In this document: positions 44,857 through 52,280 of the stretch, in pieces
Layout: the number at the start of each line of letters is the position of its first letter
Position numbering within the stretch: the stretch's first letter is position 1
Assembly (NCBI RefSeq): GCF_039973015.1
Contig: NZ_JBDWLT010000004.1
Location: 1 to 64,000, forward strand
Direction: 5' to 3'
DNA: 64,000 nucleotides
DNA from: Parvibaculum sp039973015
GTDB taxonomy: Bacteria; Pseudomonadota; Alphaproteobacteria; Parvibaculales; Parvibaculaceae
Position numbers and translations under genes: made by a program
The notes under the pieces: generated by a model
What the model was told of the DNA's origin: nothing
Databases searched by the model: none
The model's input: only the letters and a program-made list of their open reading frames with translations

Positions 44857-44872
44857 ATTCATTATAATAAAA
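44857..44872. promoter_or_regulatory. AT-rich element upstream of the third acyl-CoA dehydrogenase gene
   Basis: ATTCATTATAATAAAA is identical over 15 bases to the reverse complement of the site before CYP153 copy C (26911-26930) and lies 38 bp before the ATG at 44911. Such exact reuse at two distant promoters argues for a shared operator. Confidence 0.6.
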
Positions 44873-44910
44873 ATACAATCACCCGGATCGTCGCCGCGAA
44901 AGGTCAGCAG

Positions 44911-46110
44911 ATGGATATCGAGCTTACGAAAGAGGACGATGCCTTTCGCGCGGAAGTCCGCCGGTTCATTTCGGAAAAACTCCCCAGGGAGCTCGCGGAG
45001 AGAGAGACAGTGGGCGCGTCTGGCGAGCGCGGGGCGCTCAGGCGCTGGCAGAAGGACCTCCACGAGAAAGGCTGGGTAGCGGTCAATTGGCCCAGGCAGT
45101 ATGGCGGCACTGGATGGACGCCGATGCAGAAGCATATTTTCAACGAGGAGATGGCCGCCGCTAACGCGCCGCGTCTGTCGCCTTTCGGTCTGTCGATGGT
45201 CGGGCCGGTGATTTACACTTTCGGCAACGAAGAACAAAAGAAGCAGCATTTGCCGGGTATATTGTCGGGAGATGTTTGGTGGTGCCAAGGCTATTCGGAG
45301 CCAGGATCCGGATCGGACCTCGCCTCGCTGAGGACCAGGGCCGTGCGTCAGGGCGACCATTACATCGTCAACGGCCAGAAAATCTGGACGTCGTACGCCC
45401 ACGAAGCCGATTGGATATTCTGTCTCGTGCGAACGGATGAGACCGCTAAACCGCAGGAAGGTATCTCGTTCCTTCTGATCGACATGAAGACGCCCGGCAT
45501 CGAGGTGAAGCCCATCATTTCCATCGATGGCCTGCATCACTTGAACGAAGTTTTTTTCACTGACGTCAAGGTGCCGGTGACGAACCGCATCGGCGATGAA
45601 AACAAGGGCTGGACCTACGCCAAGTTCCTGCTCGTCAATGAGCGCACCGGCATTGCGGGTGTTCCCGAGTCCAAGCGCAAGATCGCGCACCTCAGAAAAA
45701 TCGCCAGACAGGAAAGGCTTGGCGATGGCACGGCGCTGGCGGACGATCTGGCATTCATGACGAAGCTCTCCGAAATCGAGGTAAAGCTTACGGGGCTCGA
45801 ATATACCAATCTGCGGATCGTCGCGGATGAGGTGGCGGGCCGCCCTGCGGGCCCCTCTTCTTCGACCTTGAAGATTGTCGGGACCGAAGTTCAGCAGGCG
45901 TTGTCGGAGCTTGCCGTCGAAGCAGCCGCCTTCTACGCCATGCCGTTCCAGAGGGAACATTTGATGGGAATCGCCAATGAAGCGCCCGTCGGGCCCGCCT
46001 ATGCGGTGAGCGTGACAAGTGCCTATAATTTCGGTCGCGCCGCTTCGATTTATGGCGGCTCGAACGAAATCCAGCGCAATGTCATCGCAAAGGCCGTTCT
46101 GGGACTTTGA
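44911..46110 (+). CDS. acyl-CoA dehydrogenase
   Basis: A 399-residue flavin dehydrogenase with QGYSEPGSGSDLASLRT, NGQKIWTSYAHEADWIFCLV, LNEVFFTDVKVPVTNRIGDE and the C-terminal NFGRAASIYGGSNEIQRNVIAK. It is closely related in layout to the chain at 42386 but has its own promoter region, a 234-bp gap with a shared AT-rich element. It might be an independent homomer or an alternative partner. The catalytic base position reads YGGS rather than YEGT. A weak terminator follows. Confidence 0.88.
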   Translation: MDIELTKEDDAFRAEVRRFISEKLPRELAERETVGASGERGALRRWQKDLHEKGWVAVNWPRQYGGTGWTPMQKHIFNEEMAAANAPRLSPFGLSMVGPVIYTFGNEEQKKQHLPGILSGDVWWCQGYSEPGSGSDLASLRTRAVRQGDHYIVNGQKIWTSYAHEADWIFCLVRTDETAKPQEGISFLLIDMKTPGIEVKPIISIDGLHHLNEVFFTDVKVPVTNRIGDENKGWTYAKFLLVNERTGIAGVPESKRKIAHLRKIARQERLGDGTALADDLAFMTKLSEIEVKLTGLEYTNLRIVADEVAGRPAGPSSSTLKIVGTEVQQALSELAVEAAAFYAMPFQREHLMGIANEAPVGPAYAVSVTSAYNFGRAASIYGGSNEIQRNVIAKAVLGL

Positions 46111-46111
46111 C

Positions 46112-46139
46112 GGACCATCTAGGATGCGTCCCTTTTTTT
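46112..46139 (+). terminator. possible terminator after the last cargo gene
   Basis: GGACCATC and GATGCGTCC can form an imperfect stem with one or two bulged bases, directly followed by CTTTTTTT. It lies right after the dehydrogenase stop. The 138 bases from here to the exbD remnant hold no recognised gene. Confidence 0.4.
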
Positions 46140-46277
46140 ATGTCAGTCCACCAACCCTTCAGGCTCAAGCCGCCCGCGAATAGCGCTTGAGCTGTTGATC
46201 GATATTGCCGAACTGGGTTTCGATCATGGTGAGGTGCTTGTCGTCCCCCAGGCGTGGCCGGAGAACATCGTGCGGCG

Positions 46278-46514
46278 GTCGACGGCGAAGGCGCCGTCTT
46301 CTGGAACAAAGAGAAGATGGCGGACAATCGCGAACTTTTGGACCGGATCAAGGAAGTGGCGGTGCTGGAGCCGCAACCGGAAGTCCATGTCCGGGGCGAC
46401 CGGAATACGGGCTTCGAGTTCATCGGCCGGGTGACTGTCACCTGTCAGCGCGACGGCATCCAGAAGGTCGCCTTCATCACCGAGCCCGTCTCCGGCGCGG
46501 CGCAGCAGGAGTGA
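46278..46514 (+). pseudogene. 3' remnant of an exbD-like gene (first of two)
   Basis: About 78 residues (VDGEGAVFWNKEKMADNREL to EPVSGAAQQE) match the periplasmic C-terminal half of ExbD biopolymer transport proteins: WN near the start, a central VHVRGDRNTGFEFIG and IQKVAFITEP. The cytoplasmic start and membrane helix are absent. It is followed after four bases by the start of a second exbD, the tandem order found in exbB-exbD-exbD-tonB operons. Confidence 0.75.
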
Positions 46515-46518
46515 ACCC

Positions 46519-46776
46519 ATGGCCATGAATGTCGGCGACGGCAAGGAAGACGACGTGATGATGGAGGTCAACACGACGCCCCTGATCGACGTCATGCTGG
46601 TGCTGCTGATCATGCTGATCATCACCATCCCGATCCAGACCCATGCGGTGAAGCTCGACATGCCGCAGAACCTGTCAGCCCCGCCGCCCGAGACGGAGCC
46701 GCAGGTCGTCGATCTCGAACTCGACTTCGACGGCACGGTGTTCTGGAACGGTGTCCCCGTCCCGGACCCCGGCGCG
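46519..46776 (+). pseudogene. 5' remnant of a second exbD-like gene
   Basis: The frame starts AMNVGDGKEDDVMMEVNTTP, then LIDVMLVLLIMLIITIPIQTHAV, the ExbD signature with the Asp in the membrane helix (VNTTPLIDVMLVLL). About 85 residues in, at VPVPD, similarity to ExbD ends and the frame runs on into unrelated sequence up to a stop at 46881. A different frame just after it reads AFATVKDPNPMSLAQIWIVL to a TGA at 46850, possibly the tail of this or another protein. The gene is truncated at the junction with the transfer module. Confidence 0.75.
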
Positions 46777-46919
46777 CAATGCCTTCGCGACGGTCAAAGA
46801 CCCGAACCCCATGTCACTCGCGCAGATATGGATCGTCCTCACCAGATGAGCGGTCCATTGACCATATCCGAACCGGAATAGAAGGCTCCGGCGACTTATC
46901 TCCTTTTCGAACCGGTCCC

Positions 46920-47705
46920 ATGAAATGGCAAAACACAGAGCAATATGAGTGGCTTCAGGCCTTGTCGGCGCATGGGCTTGCGTGGGAATTTTTGCGCCGC
47001 AATCGCGCCTACAGGAGCGCGGCTGCAAATCTTGGCGTGACGTGGCCGCCGGATGGCAGCCCGCCCGATGAGACCTGGTCCGCCGGCGACCAAATGTCCG
47101 AGGCACGGGAATGGGGCTTGCTCCTTTTCGAAACGCCCGATCGCGACGCGCGCGAGGCGAATATTTTCTGGATGCCGGAGTTCTGCCCGAGTGTTCTTCC
47201 GGTCGTTGCGAGCCAGAATGTCGGTCACGTGTCGGGCCGGTTTCTGAATTTAAGCCGCCTGCGATGCCGCAATGTCCTCATCCCCGGAGAAGACATTCAA
47301 CATCTTCTGTGCGCCGACCAGGGCCGGTTCCTGCAACTGTCTGTTACTGGCGAATGCCTTACGCGCCCGGTGCAGGTGCTTGCGAACGTCTTGCCCATGA
47401 CGCCCTATTCGGAGACAAGATGGCGCGGCTTCAGGCGGCTGAACGACCTTGTGTGCACCGAGACGCTACGAACGAAATTTTATCCGCCGGACCTTGGCGC
47501 TCGACGCCTCTCCCGAGTTCTGCAGGCGCTGGACGGCTATCTCGCTGGAGCATCCCAGCGCGAGGTCGCGGTTGCGCTGTTCGGTGCGGAGCGTGTCGAG
47601 GCTGACTGGCGCGATCCGCGGAACCATCTCTGCGACCAAGTGCGCCGCGCCATTAGACGCGGCCGCGACCTGATGAATGGCGGTTATCTAAAATTGTTGC
47701 GATGA
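46920..47705 (+). CDS. FseA-like excision/transfer activator (DUF6499-DUF2285)
   Basis: A 261-residue protein. The first 60 residues (WLQALSAHGLAWEFLRRNRAYR, then WGLLLFETPDRDAREANIFW) match the DUF6499/regulator-like domain. The C-terminal about 90 residues (RLSRVLQALDGYLAGASQREVAVALFG to RRGRDLMNGGYLKLLR) match DUF2285, a winged HTH variant. In the Mesorhizobium symbiosis ICE these two domains make FseA, the activator of the excision gene, and are joined there by a programmed frameshift. Here they are in one frame. A QseM-like DUF2285 gene lies convergent six bases after its stop, supporting the assignment. Start chosen at the ATG before KWQNTEQYEW. Confidence 0.8.
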   Translation: MKWQNTEQYEWLQALSAHGLAWEFLRRNRAYRSAAANLGVTWPPDGSPPDETWSAGDQMSEAREWGLLLFETPDRDAREANIFWMPEFCPSVLPVVASQNVGHVSGRFLNLSRLRCRNVLIPGEDIQHLLCADQGRFLQLSVTGECLTRPVQVLANVLPMTPYSETRWRGFRRLNDLVCTETLRTKFYPPDLGARRLSRVLQALDGYLAGASQREVAVALFGAERVEADWRDPRNHLCDQVRRAIRRGRDLMNGGYLKLLR

Positions 47706-47711
47706 GGGAGC

Positions 47712-47987
47712 TCAGTGCGCCCCGGTAGTGAGAAGATGACGGTAACCATTATCCGACATCCATCTGGCACGGCGCAAGTGGCTCGCCAGGGCGTTGCGGG
47801 ATCGCTCGGCCTCTCGCGCGGGGTCGATACCCAGAACGATCCTCGACATCGCCTCATCCGACGCGCCGGCTGCGACGGCGTCGAGCAACCGCAGATAAAC
47901 GATCAGATGACGCTCGTCATAGTCGGTGATTGTCTCCGACCAAGGGACGTCCTCGACGATCTCTGGATTGAGTTCCGGCTTAGGCAT
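47712..47987 (-). CDS. QseM-like DUF2285 antiactivator
   Basis: A 91-residue single-domain DUF2285 protein (HLIVYLRLLDAVAAGASDEAMSRIVLG to SHLRRARWMSDNGYRHLL). Its domain resembles the C-terminal part of the FseA-like protein next to it. Single DUF2285 proteins such as QseM block FseA and the quorum-sensing activator in Mesorhizobium ICEs. It is divergent from a small XRE gene, the same layout as qseM and qseC. GGAGCGGG precedes the ATG. Antiactivation here is inferred from architecture, not shown. Confidence 0.75.
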   Translation of the reverse strand: MPKPELNPEIVEDVPWSETITDYDERHLIVYLRLLDAVAAGASDEAMSRIVLGIDPAREAERSRNALASHLRRARWMSDNGYRHLLTTGAH

Positions 47988-48023
47988 GTCCCGCTCCGCT
48001 CATGGTTCCGTGCCATCCGAATA

Positions 48024-48054
48024 ACATACTATAGTTGATAAACTTAAAGTATGT
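48024..48054. promoter_or_regulatory. inverted repeat between the QseM-like and XRE genes
   Basis: ACATACT (48024-48030) and AGTATGT (48048-48054) are perfect inverted arms 17 bp apart in an AT-rich stretch between divergent genes. It is the expected operator position for the QseC-like XRE protein controlling both directions. Confidence 0.55.
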
Positions 48055-48073
48055 AATCCGCTGACCTTGGCGC

Positions 48074-48292
48074 ATGGATATGCGCAAGACGGTCGGCGAC
48101 AATGTCAGGCGGATCAGGCTCAAAAAGGGTCTGACCCAAGAACAGTTCGCCGAGATTTCCGGTTTCAGCCAGCAATACATCAGCGGGCTCGAACAAGGCC
48201 GCCGCAATCCAACCGTCGTGACGCTTTATGAACTCGCGACCGCGTTGGGTGTCAGTCATCTCGATCTCCTGCGTCCGGACAGATCGGGCTGA
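48074..48292 (+). CDS. small XRE-family regulator (QseC-like)
   Basis: A 72-residue protein that is essentially one Cro/C1-type HTH: VGDNVRRIRLKKGLTQEQFAEISGFSQQYISGLEQGRRNP. It is divergent from the QseM-like gene across an operator-like repeat. In Mesorhizobium ICEs the small XRE protein QseC sets a bistable switch on the antiactivator gene; the same role is proposed here on layout alone. The ATG at 48074 has a weak binding site, and 48080 is an alternative. Confidence 0.8.
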   Translation: MDMRKTVGDNVRRIRLKKGLTQEQFAEISGFSQQYISGLEQGRRNPTVVTLYELATALGVSHLDLLRPDRSG

Positions 48293-48367
48293 GACTCGAT
48301 CACCTTGTTTTTCGGATGTGGCGAAGGGCGATCTCGTCCCATCAGTCAAGTTCGCACCGCATCAAAA

Positions 48368-48402
48368 TATCCTAAAATGGGATAATCCGAAACTGGGATT
48401 AT
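48368..48402. promoter_or_regulatory. overlapping dyads upstream of the second XRE gene
   Basis: TATCC-N7-GGATA (48368-48384) overlaps ATAATCC-N7-GGATTAT (48382-48402). Two staggered dyads with the same spacing, 38 to 72 bp before the next XRE gene, look like tandem autoregulatory operators covering its promoter. Confidence 0.55.
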
Positions 48403-48439
48403 TTGGTCGAACCGTTTTGTCTCAAGCCGGTTCGGCCGA

Positions 48440-48682
48440 ATGTCCAAGACCCTTCGCACGCCGCGTCAACGCAAGCTGCTGGCGTTGCTGATCAAGCTTC
48501 GCAAGGCGAAGGGCCTGACGCAGGCGGATGTCGCCGCGCGGCTCAAGCGTACCCAATCCTTTGTCGCCAAATATGAAGGCGGCGAACGCCGTCTCGACAT
48601 CATCGAATTCGTCGACGTCGTGCAGGCGCTTGGCGACGATCCCGGTGACGTTCTCAAGGAACTCTACAAGCCCAAGGGTTAA
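48440..48682 (+). CDS. XRE-family regulator
   Basis: An 80-residue protein with one Cro/C1-type HTH (KLLALLIKLRKAKGLTQADVAARLKRTQSFVAKYEGGERRL) and a short helical tail ending DVLKELYKPKG. It lies between the transfer-control genes and the establishment genes, read towards the latter. Overlapping dyads lie at its promoter. It could repress the ardC-parB unit when the element is integrated, which is inference. Confidence 0.82.
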   Translation: MSKTLRTPRQRKLLALLIKLRKAKGLTQADVAARLKRTQSFVAKYEGGERRLDIIEFVDVVQALGDDPGDVLKELYKPKG

Positions 48683-48732
48683 GGCCGCCGCGCTTTCGCG
48701 CGGCGTCTTTGTTTGAAGCGTCTCCCCGTCAC

Positions 48733-48878
48733 GCGGGATGGGCGGCGCTCCCTTCTAGGCCCGCCGCGGCAGGCCGCAACCCTCCGCTTGCGCTCCGGGT
48801 CCTCCACTTCGTTCCGGCCTTCGGTGCGTCCCGCCTCTGACGGCGGGCCTTCCGGTCGCTTTTCGCCGCCCATCCCGC
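48733..48878. promoter_or_regulatory. long nested inverted repeats in the ardC leader
   Basis: GCGGGATGGGCGGCG (48733-48747) pairs perfectly with CGCCGCCCATCCCGC (48864-48878). Inside it, GGCCCGCCG (48758-48766) pairs with CGGCGGGCC (48841-48849). The nested stems end 40 bp before the ardC ATG. Strong folding in single-stranded DNA or RNA is expected; a single-strand promoter active during conjugative entry is one explanation. Confidence 0.6.
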
Positions 48879-48918
48879 TTCCGGGAGAGACGCGGCGGGA
48901 TTTGACGGGAGCTGGCCG

Positions 48919-49854
48919 ATGCGCGGAGAACATAATCGTCAGACCGGGAAGCAGGCGGGGCCGCAGCTTTATGCCGATGTGACGGCAAAAATCGTCGCGG
49001 AACTGGAAGCGGGCCGGGTGCCTTGGGTGCAGCCCTGGGACGAAGCGAAAGCGGGGCTCGGTCTGCCGCGCAATGCGGCGACGGGGAATGCCTATTCGGG
49101 GATCAATATTCTGATCCTCTGGAGCGCCGTCATCGAACGGGGTTTCGCCGCCCAGAACTGGCTCACCTTCCGGCAAGCGCTTTCGCTTGGCGGCCATGTC
49201 CGCAAGGGCGAGAAGGGCGTGGCCCTCGTTTATGCCGACCGCTTCACGCCCAAGGCGGAACGGGAACGCGCGGCGGCGGAGGGTGAGGAGGCCCGGAGCG
49301 TTCCCTTTCTCAAGCGCTTCACCGTTTTCAATGTCGCGCAATGCGATGGCCTGCCGGGCGAGCTGCTTGCACCGCCCGCCATACTGCCGGAATGCGAGAC
49401 CGTGCCCGCCGCCGAGGCGCTGATCGCCGCGACCGGCGCGGCATTCCATGTGGGCGGCGCGATGGCCCTTTATGTGCCGAGCCTCGACCGCATCGAGGTG
49501 CCGCCGCAAACGGCCTTTCACGAGCCGGTCAATTATTACCGCACCTGTTTCCATGAACTCGGCCACTGGGCCGGCCACCCCTCGCGGCTGGCGCGCGATC
49601 TTTCCGGGCGTTTTGGCTCGCGCGCCTATGCGGCGGAGGAACTCGTCGCCGAAATGGCGAGCGCCTTTGTCTGCGCCGCGCTCGGCATCGTGCCGACGGT
49701 GCGCCATGCGGACTATATCGCCTCATGGCTCGACCTGTTGCGCGACGATGAGCGTGCCATCTTCCGCGCCGCGAGCCTCGCCTCCAAGGCGGCGGATTTC
49801 CTGCTGGCCTTCCGCGCGGAGGGCACAGAGACGGGCGCGGGGAGGGCGGCATGA
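48919..49854 (+). CDS. ardC: ArdC-like antirestriction protein (ssDNA-binding plus zincin domain)
   Basis: A 311-residue protein. The N-terminal ArdC domain reads LYADVTAKIVAELEAGRVPWVQPW and GLPRNAATGNAYSGINILIL; the C-terminal zinc metallopeptidase-like domain has CFHELGHWAGHPSRL (HExxH) and YAAEELVAEMASAF with the third ligand Glu. ArdC-type proteins bind single-stranded DNA and protect incoming conjugative DNA from restriction. GGGAG precedes the ATG. It opens a plus-strand cluster with overlaps (next gene ATGA) and follows a large inverted-repeat leader. Confidence 0.9.
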   Translation: MRGEHNRQTGKQAGPQLYADVTAKIVAELEAGRVPWVQPWDEAKAGLGLPRNAATGNAYSGINILILWSAVIERGFAAQNWLTFRQALSLGGHVRKGEKGVALVYADRFTPKAERERAAAEGEEARSVPFLKRFTVFNVAQCDGLPGELLAPPAILPECETVPAAEALIAATGAAFHVGGAMALYVPSLDRIEVPPQTAFHEPVNYYRTCFHELGHWAGHPSRLARDLSGRFGSRAYAAEELVAEMASAFVCAALGIVPTVRHADYIASWLDLLRDDERAIFRAASLASKAADFLLAFRAEGTETGAGRAA

Positions 49855-50048
49855 GCGAGCACCCGCCTCTCGACTCCGAAAAGACGCCCGAAGGCGAGCA
49901 GTGCCTCATGCCGGGCGTCGCGCCGATCCGCGAGCGCGACCGGCTGGCGGCCTTCATGGCCGCGCCGCTGCGCCCGCGCAAAGCCCAGAAGCCCTTGAAC
50001 ATCGGCCTCTTCGACGAGGACGCCCGCAACCAGCTGAGTCTGTTCTGA
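49851..50048 (+). CDS. small conserved-type protein of the establishment cluster
   Basis: A 65-residue hydrophilic protein starting at an ATGA overlap with ardC. It has no known domain that I recognise; features are a Pro/Glu-rich start and the end NIGLFDEDARNQLSLF, where LFDED and QLSLF look like short binding motifs (QLSLF fits a sliding-clamp-binding QLxLF box). The tight overlap and the position in the leading region support a real gene. Confidence 0.65.
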   Translation: MSEHPPLDSEKTPEGEQCLMPGVAPIRERDRLAAFMAAPLRPRKAQKPLNIGLFDEDARNQLSLF

Positions 50049-50059
50049 AGGAGACACCC

Positions 50060-50578
50060 ATGAAGAAATGGACGGTGCAATGCGGCTTTGCCGCCTATTA
50101 CGCCAATATCGTGGCGGTCGAGGCCGACACGCTCGCGGAGGCACTGGAGAGGGCCATCGTCACCGCCAATGAGAGCGACGGCTGGAAGCCACTCGACGAT
50201 TGCGGCCCGACCTTCATCGATGCCGTTGCCGAAGGCGACGATGCCGATCCATGGCGGGAGTTTGCCTCCTCGCTCCCTGTGCCGCCGCGCTTCTCGGAGC
50301 GCGGTGAGCCCGTCGCCGTGACCGTCACGGTTTCCGGCGGCGTCGTGCAACAGGTCGAGATCGAGGGCGGACGCGCCCGCGTCCATGTCCATGACCACGA
50401 CACCGAGGGCGCCGCGCCCGGCACGCCCGGCCTTCATATCGATGCGGCGGGCGGCACTTACGCGCTCGCCGACTGGTCGAATTTCTCTCTGCCGCTTGAA
50501 GCGGCGGAGAGCCCGAGCCCCACCCCCGAAAACACGAAAGGAGACACCAATGGAACTGCGTCACATCCCGATCGATGA
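50060..50578 (+). CDS. hypothetical protein of the establishment cluster
   Basis: A 172-residue acidic protein with an N-terminal alpha/beta part (KKWTVQCGFAAYYANIVAVEADTLAEALERAI) and a His/Asp-rich middle (RARVHVHDHDTEG). I do not recognise a family. GAAGGAGACACCC gives a good ribosome site. Its last 29 bases overlap the start of parB, so the two are translationally linked. A role in establishment after transfer is suggested only by position. Confidence 0.7.
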   Translation: MKKWTVQCGFAAYYANIVAVEADTLAEALERAIVTANESDGWKPLDDCGPTFIDAVAEGDDADPWREFASSLPVPPRFSERGEPVAVTVTVSGGVVQQVEIEGGRARVHVHDHDTEGAAPGTPGLHIDAAGGTYALADWSNFSLPLEAAESPSPTPENTKGDTNGTASHPDR

Positions 50579-52280
50579 ACTGCGCCCCGCCGCGATCAAT
50601 ATGCGGCATGGCAAGCGCCCGCCCGATATCGACGACATCCTGCCCTCGATCCGGGCGCGCGGCATCCTGCAGCCGCTTCTCGTGCGCCCCGTCGAGGCGG
50701 AGCCCAACGCCTATGAAATCGTCGCCGGACGGCGGCGCTATTTCTCGGCCAAGGCGGTGAAGGAAGAGCAGGGCGAAGTCGAGCCCTTGCCCTGCGCCGT
50801 AATGGAGTCCGGCGACGATGCCGCCGCGCTCGAAGCCTCGCTGATCGAGAACATCGCCCGTCTCGATCCCGACGAGATGAGCCAGTATGAGTGTTTCGCG
50901 CGGCTTACCCGCGAGGGGAAATCCGTCGCCGACATCGCCGCGACTTTCGGTCTTACCGAATTGATGGTGAAGCGCCGCCTCGCGCTCGGCACGCTGATCG
51001 CGCCGATCCGCGCGGCCTATCGGGCGGAGAAGATCGACGCCGCATCGATCCGCCATCTGACGCTTGCCTCGCAGGCGAAGCAGAAGGAATGGTGGAAGCT
51101 CTGGAAGGCGGACCGGAACGCCTGTCCGACCGGCCACCGGTTGAAGCAATGGCTCTTCGGCGGCCAGTCGATTGCGACCGGCGCGGCGCTCTTCCCGCTC
51201 GATACTTACGAGGGCGAAATCGTCACCGATCTTTTCGGCGAGGAAGGGTACTTCGCCGATCCGGACCTCTTCTGGCGCAAGCAGGGCGAGGCCATTGCAG
51301 CCAAAGCAGACGCGCTGCGCGAGGCGGGCTGGAGTGAGGTGATCGTTATGGAGCCCGGCGAGCACTTCCCCGCATGGGACTACGAGAAGGTCCCGAAGAA
51401 GAAGGGCGGCAAGGTCTATGTCGAGGTCTCAGGCCGCGGCGAGGTCAGTTTCCATGAGGGATATCTCTCCCGCGCGGAGGCGCGCCGCAAGGCAAAACAC
51501 GAGGGCGCGGGCAATGATGCAGCGGAGCTCCGCGCCGCCCGGCCCGAGGTGACCAAAGCGATGCGCAACTATATCGAACTGCATCGCCATGCCGCCGTGC
51601 GCGCCGAATTGCTGGACCATCCCGGCATCGCGCTGCGGCTGATGCTCGCGCATGTCATCGCCGGATCGGCGCTCTGGCAGGTGACGCCGGAGCCGCAGAA
51701 AGCGGCGTCCGACGCCATCGCGAAGAGCCTCGCGGCCAATGTCGCCGAACGTGCCTTCCGGGGCTGGCAGGCCAATATCCGGGCCCTGCTCGGTCTTCCG
51801 GAAGAGCGCGAAAACCTCACCGCGCCGCACGGCGACGCGGAGGCGACCATCGCCCTCTTCGCCAAGCTGCTGATGCTCAATGACGAGGAGGTCATGAATG
51901 TGCTCGCCACTGTGATGGGCGAGACATTGCAGGTCGGGAGCGCGGCGGTCGAGGCGCTGGCGGTGGTGCTGAAGCGCGACATGGGCCCGGTCTGGGAGCC
52001 GGACGCGCCCTTCTTCGAACTGCTGCGCGACAGGAGCACGATCAATGCGATGCTGGCCGACATAGCCGGAAAGAGTGTCGCCGACCAGAATGTCGCCGAG
52101 AAGGCCTCCGTCCAGAAGCAGATCATCCGCGACTGTCTCGCAGGCACGAATGGCCGGGCGAAGGTCGGCACATGGCTGCCGCGCTGGATGCATGTTCCGG
52201 CGCGGGCCTATCGCGAGGATGGCGACTTCGCGCCCGCCGAGGCATGGCATCGCGTCGCGGGATATTTCGGGAAGGCCTAA
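50550..52280 (+). CDS. ParB/Spo0J-family nuclease-domain protein
   Basis: A 576-residue protein. The N-terminal ParB domain has LRPAAINMRHGKRPPDIDDILPSI, ILQPLLVRPVEAEPNAYEIVAGRRRYFSAK and ASLIENIARLDPDEMSQYECF, followed by an HTH (SVADIAATFGLTELMVKRRLALG). The remaining 350 residues are a long C-terminal region typical of ParB-like proteins on alphaproteobacterial conjugative elements, not of chromosome ParB. No parA partner is encoded in the window, so classical partition is unlikely; a transfer or stabilisation role is more likely. AAAGGAGAC precedes the ATG. Confidence 0.88.
   Translation: MELRHIPIDELRPAAINMRHGKRPPDIDDILPSIRARGILQPLLVRPVEAEPNAYEIVAGRRRYFSAKAVKEEQGEVEPLPCAVMESGDDAAALEASLIENIARLDPDEMSQYECFARLTREGKSVADIAATFGLTELMVKRRLALGTLIAPIRAAYRAEKIDAASIRHLTLASQAKQKEWWKLWKADRNACPTGHRLKQWLFGGQSIATGAALFPLDTYEGEIVTDLFGEEGYFADPDLFWRKQGEAIAAKADALREAGWSEVIVMEPGEHFPAWDYEKVPKKKGGKVYVEVSGRGEVSFHEGYLSRAEARRKAKHEGAGNDAAELRAARPEVTKAMRNYIELHRHAAVRAELLDHPGIALRLMLAHVIAGSALWQVTPEPQKAASDAIAKSLAANVAERAFRGWQANIRALLGLPEERENLTAPHGDAEATIALFAKLLMLNDEEVMNVLATVMGETLQVGSAAVEALAVVLKRDMGPVWEPDAPFFELLRDRSTINAMLADIAGKSVADQNVAEKASVQKQIIRDCLAGTNGRAKVGTWLPRWMHVPARAYREDGDFAPAEAWHRVAGYFGKA

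Noticed and set aside
46519..46881. A complete 120-residue ExbD protein
   Set aside because: The match to ExbD stops at about residue 85 and the tail is unrelated; an ExbD needs about 50 more periplasmic residues.
49529..50437. Long minus-strand frames across the ardC-parB region
   Set aside because: High GC content creates long shadow frames; the plus-strand genes have clear domains and coupled starts.
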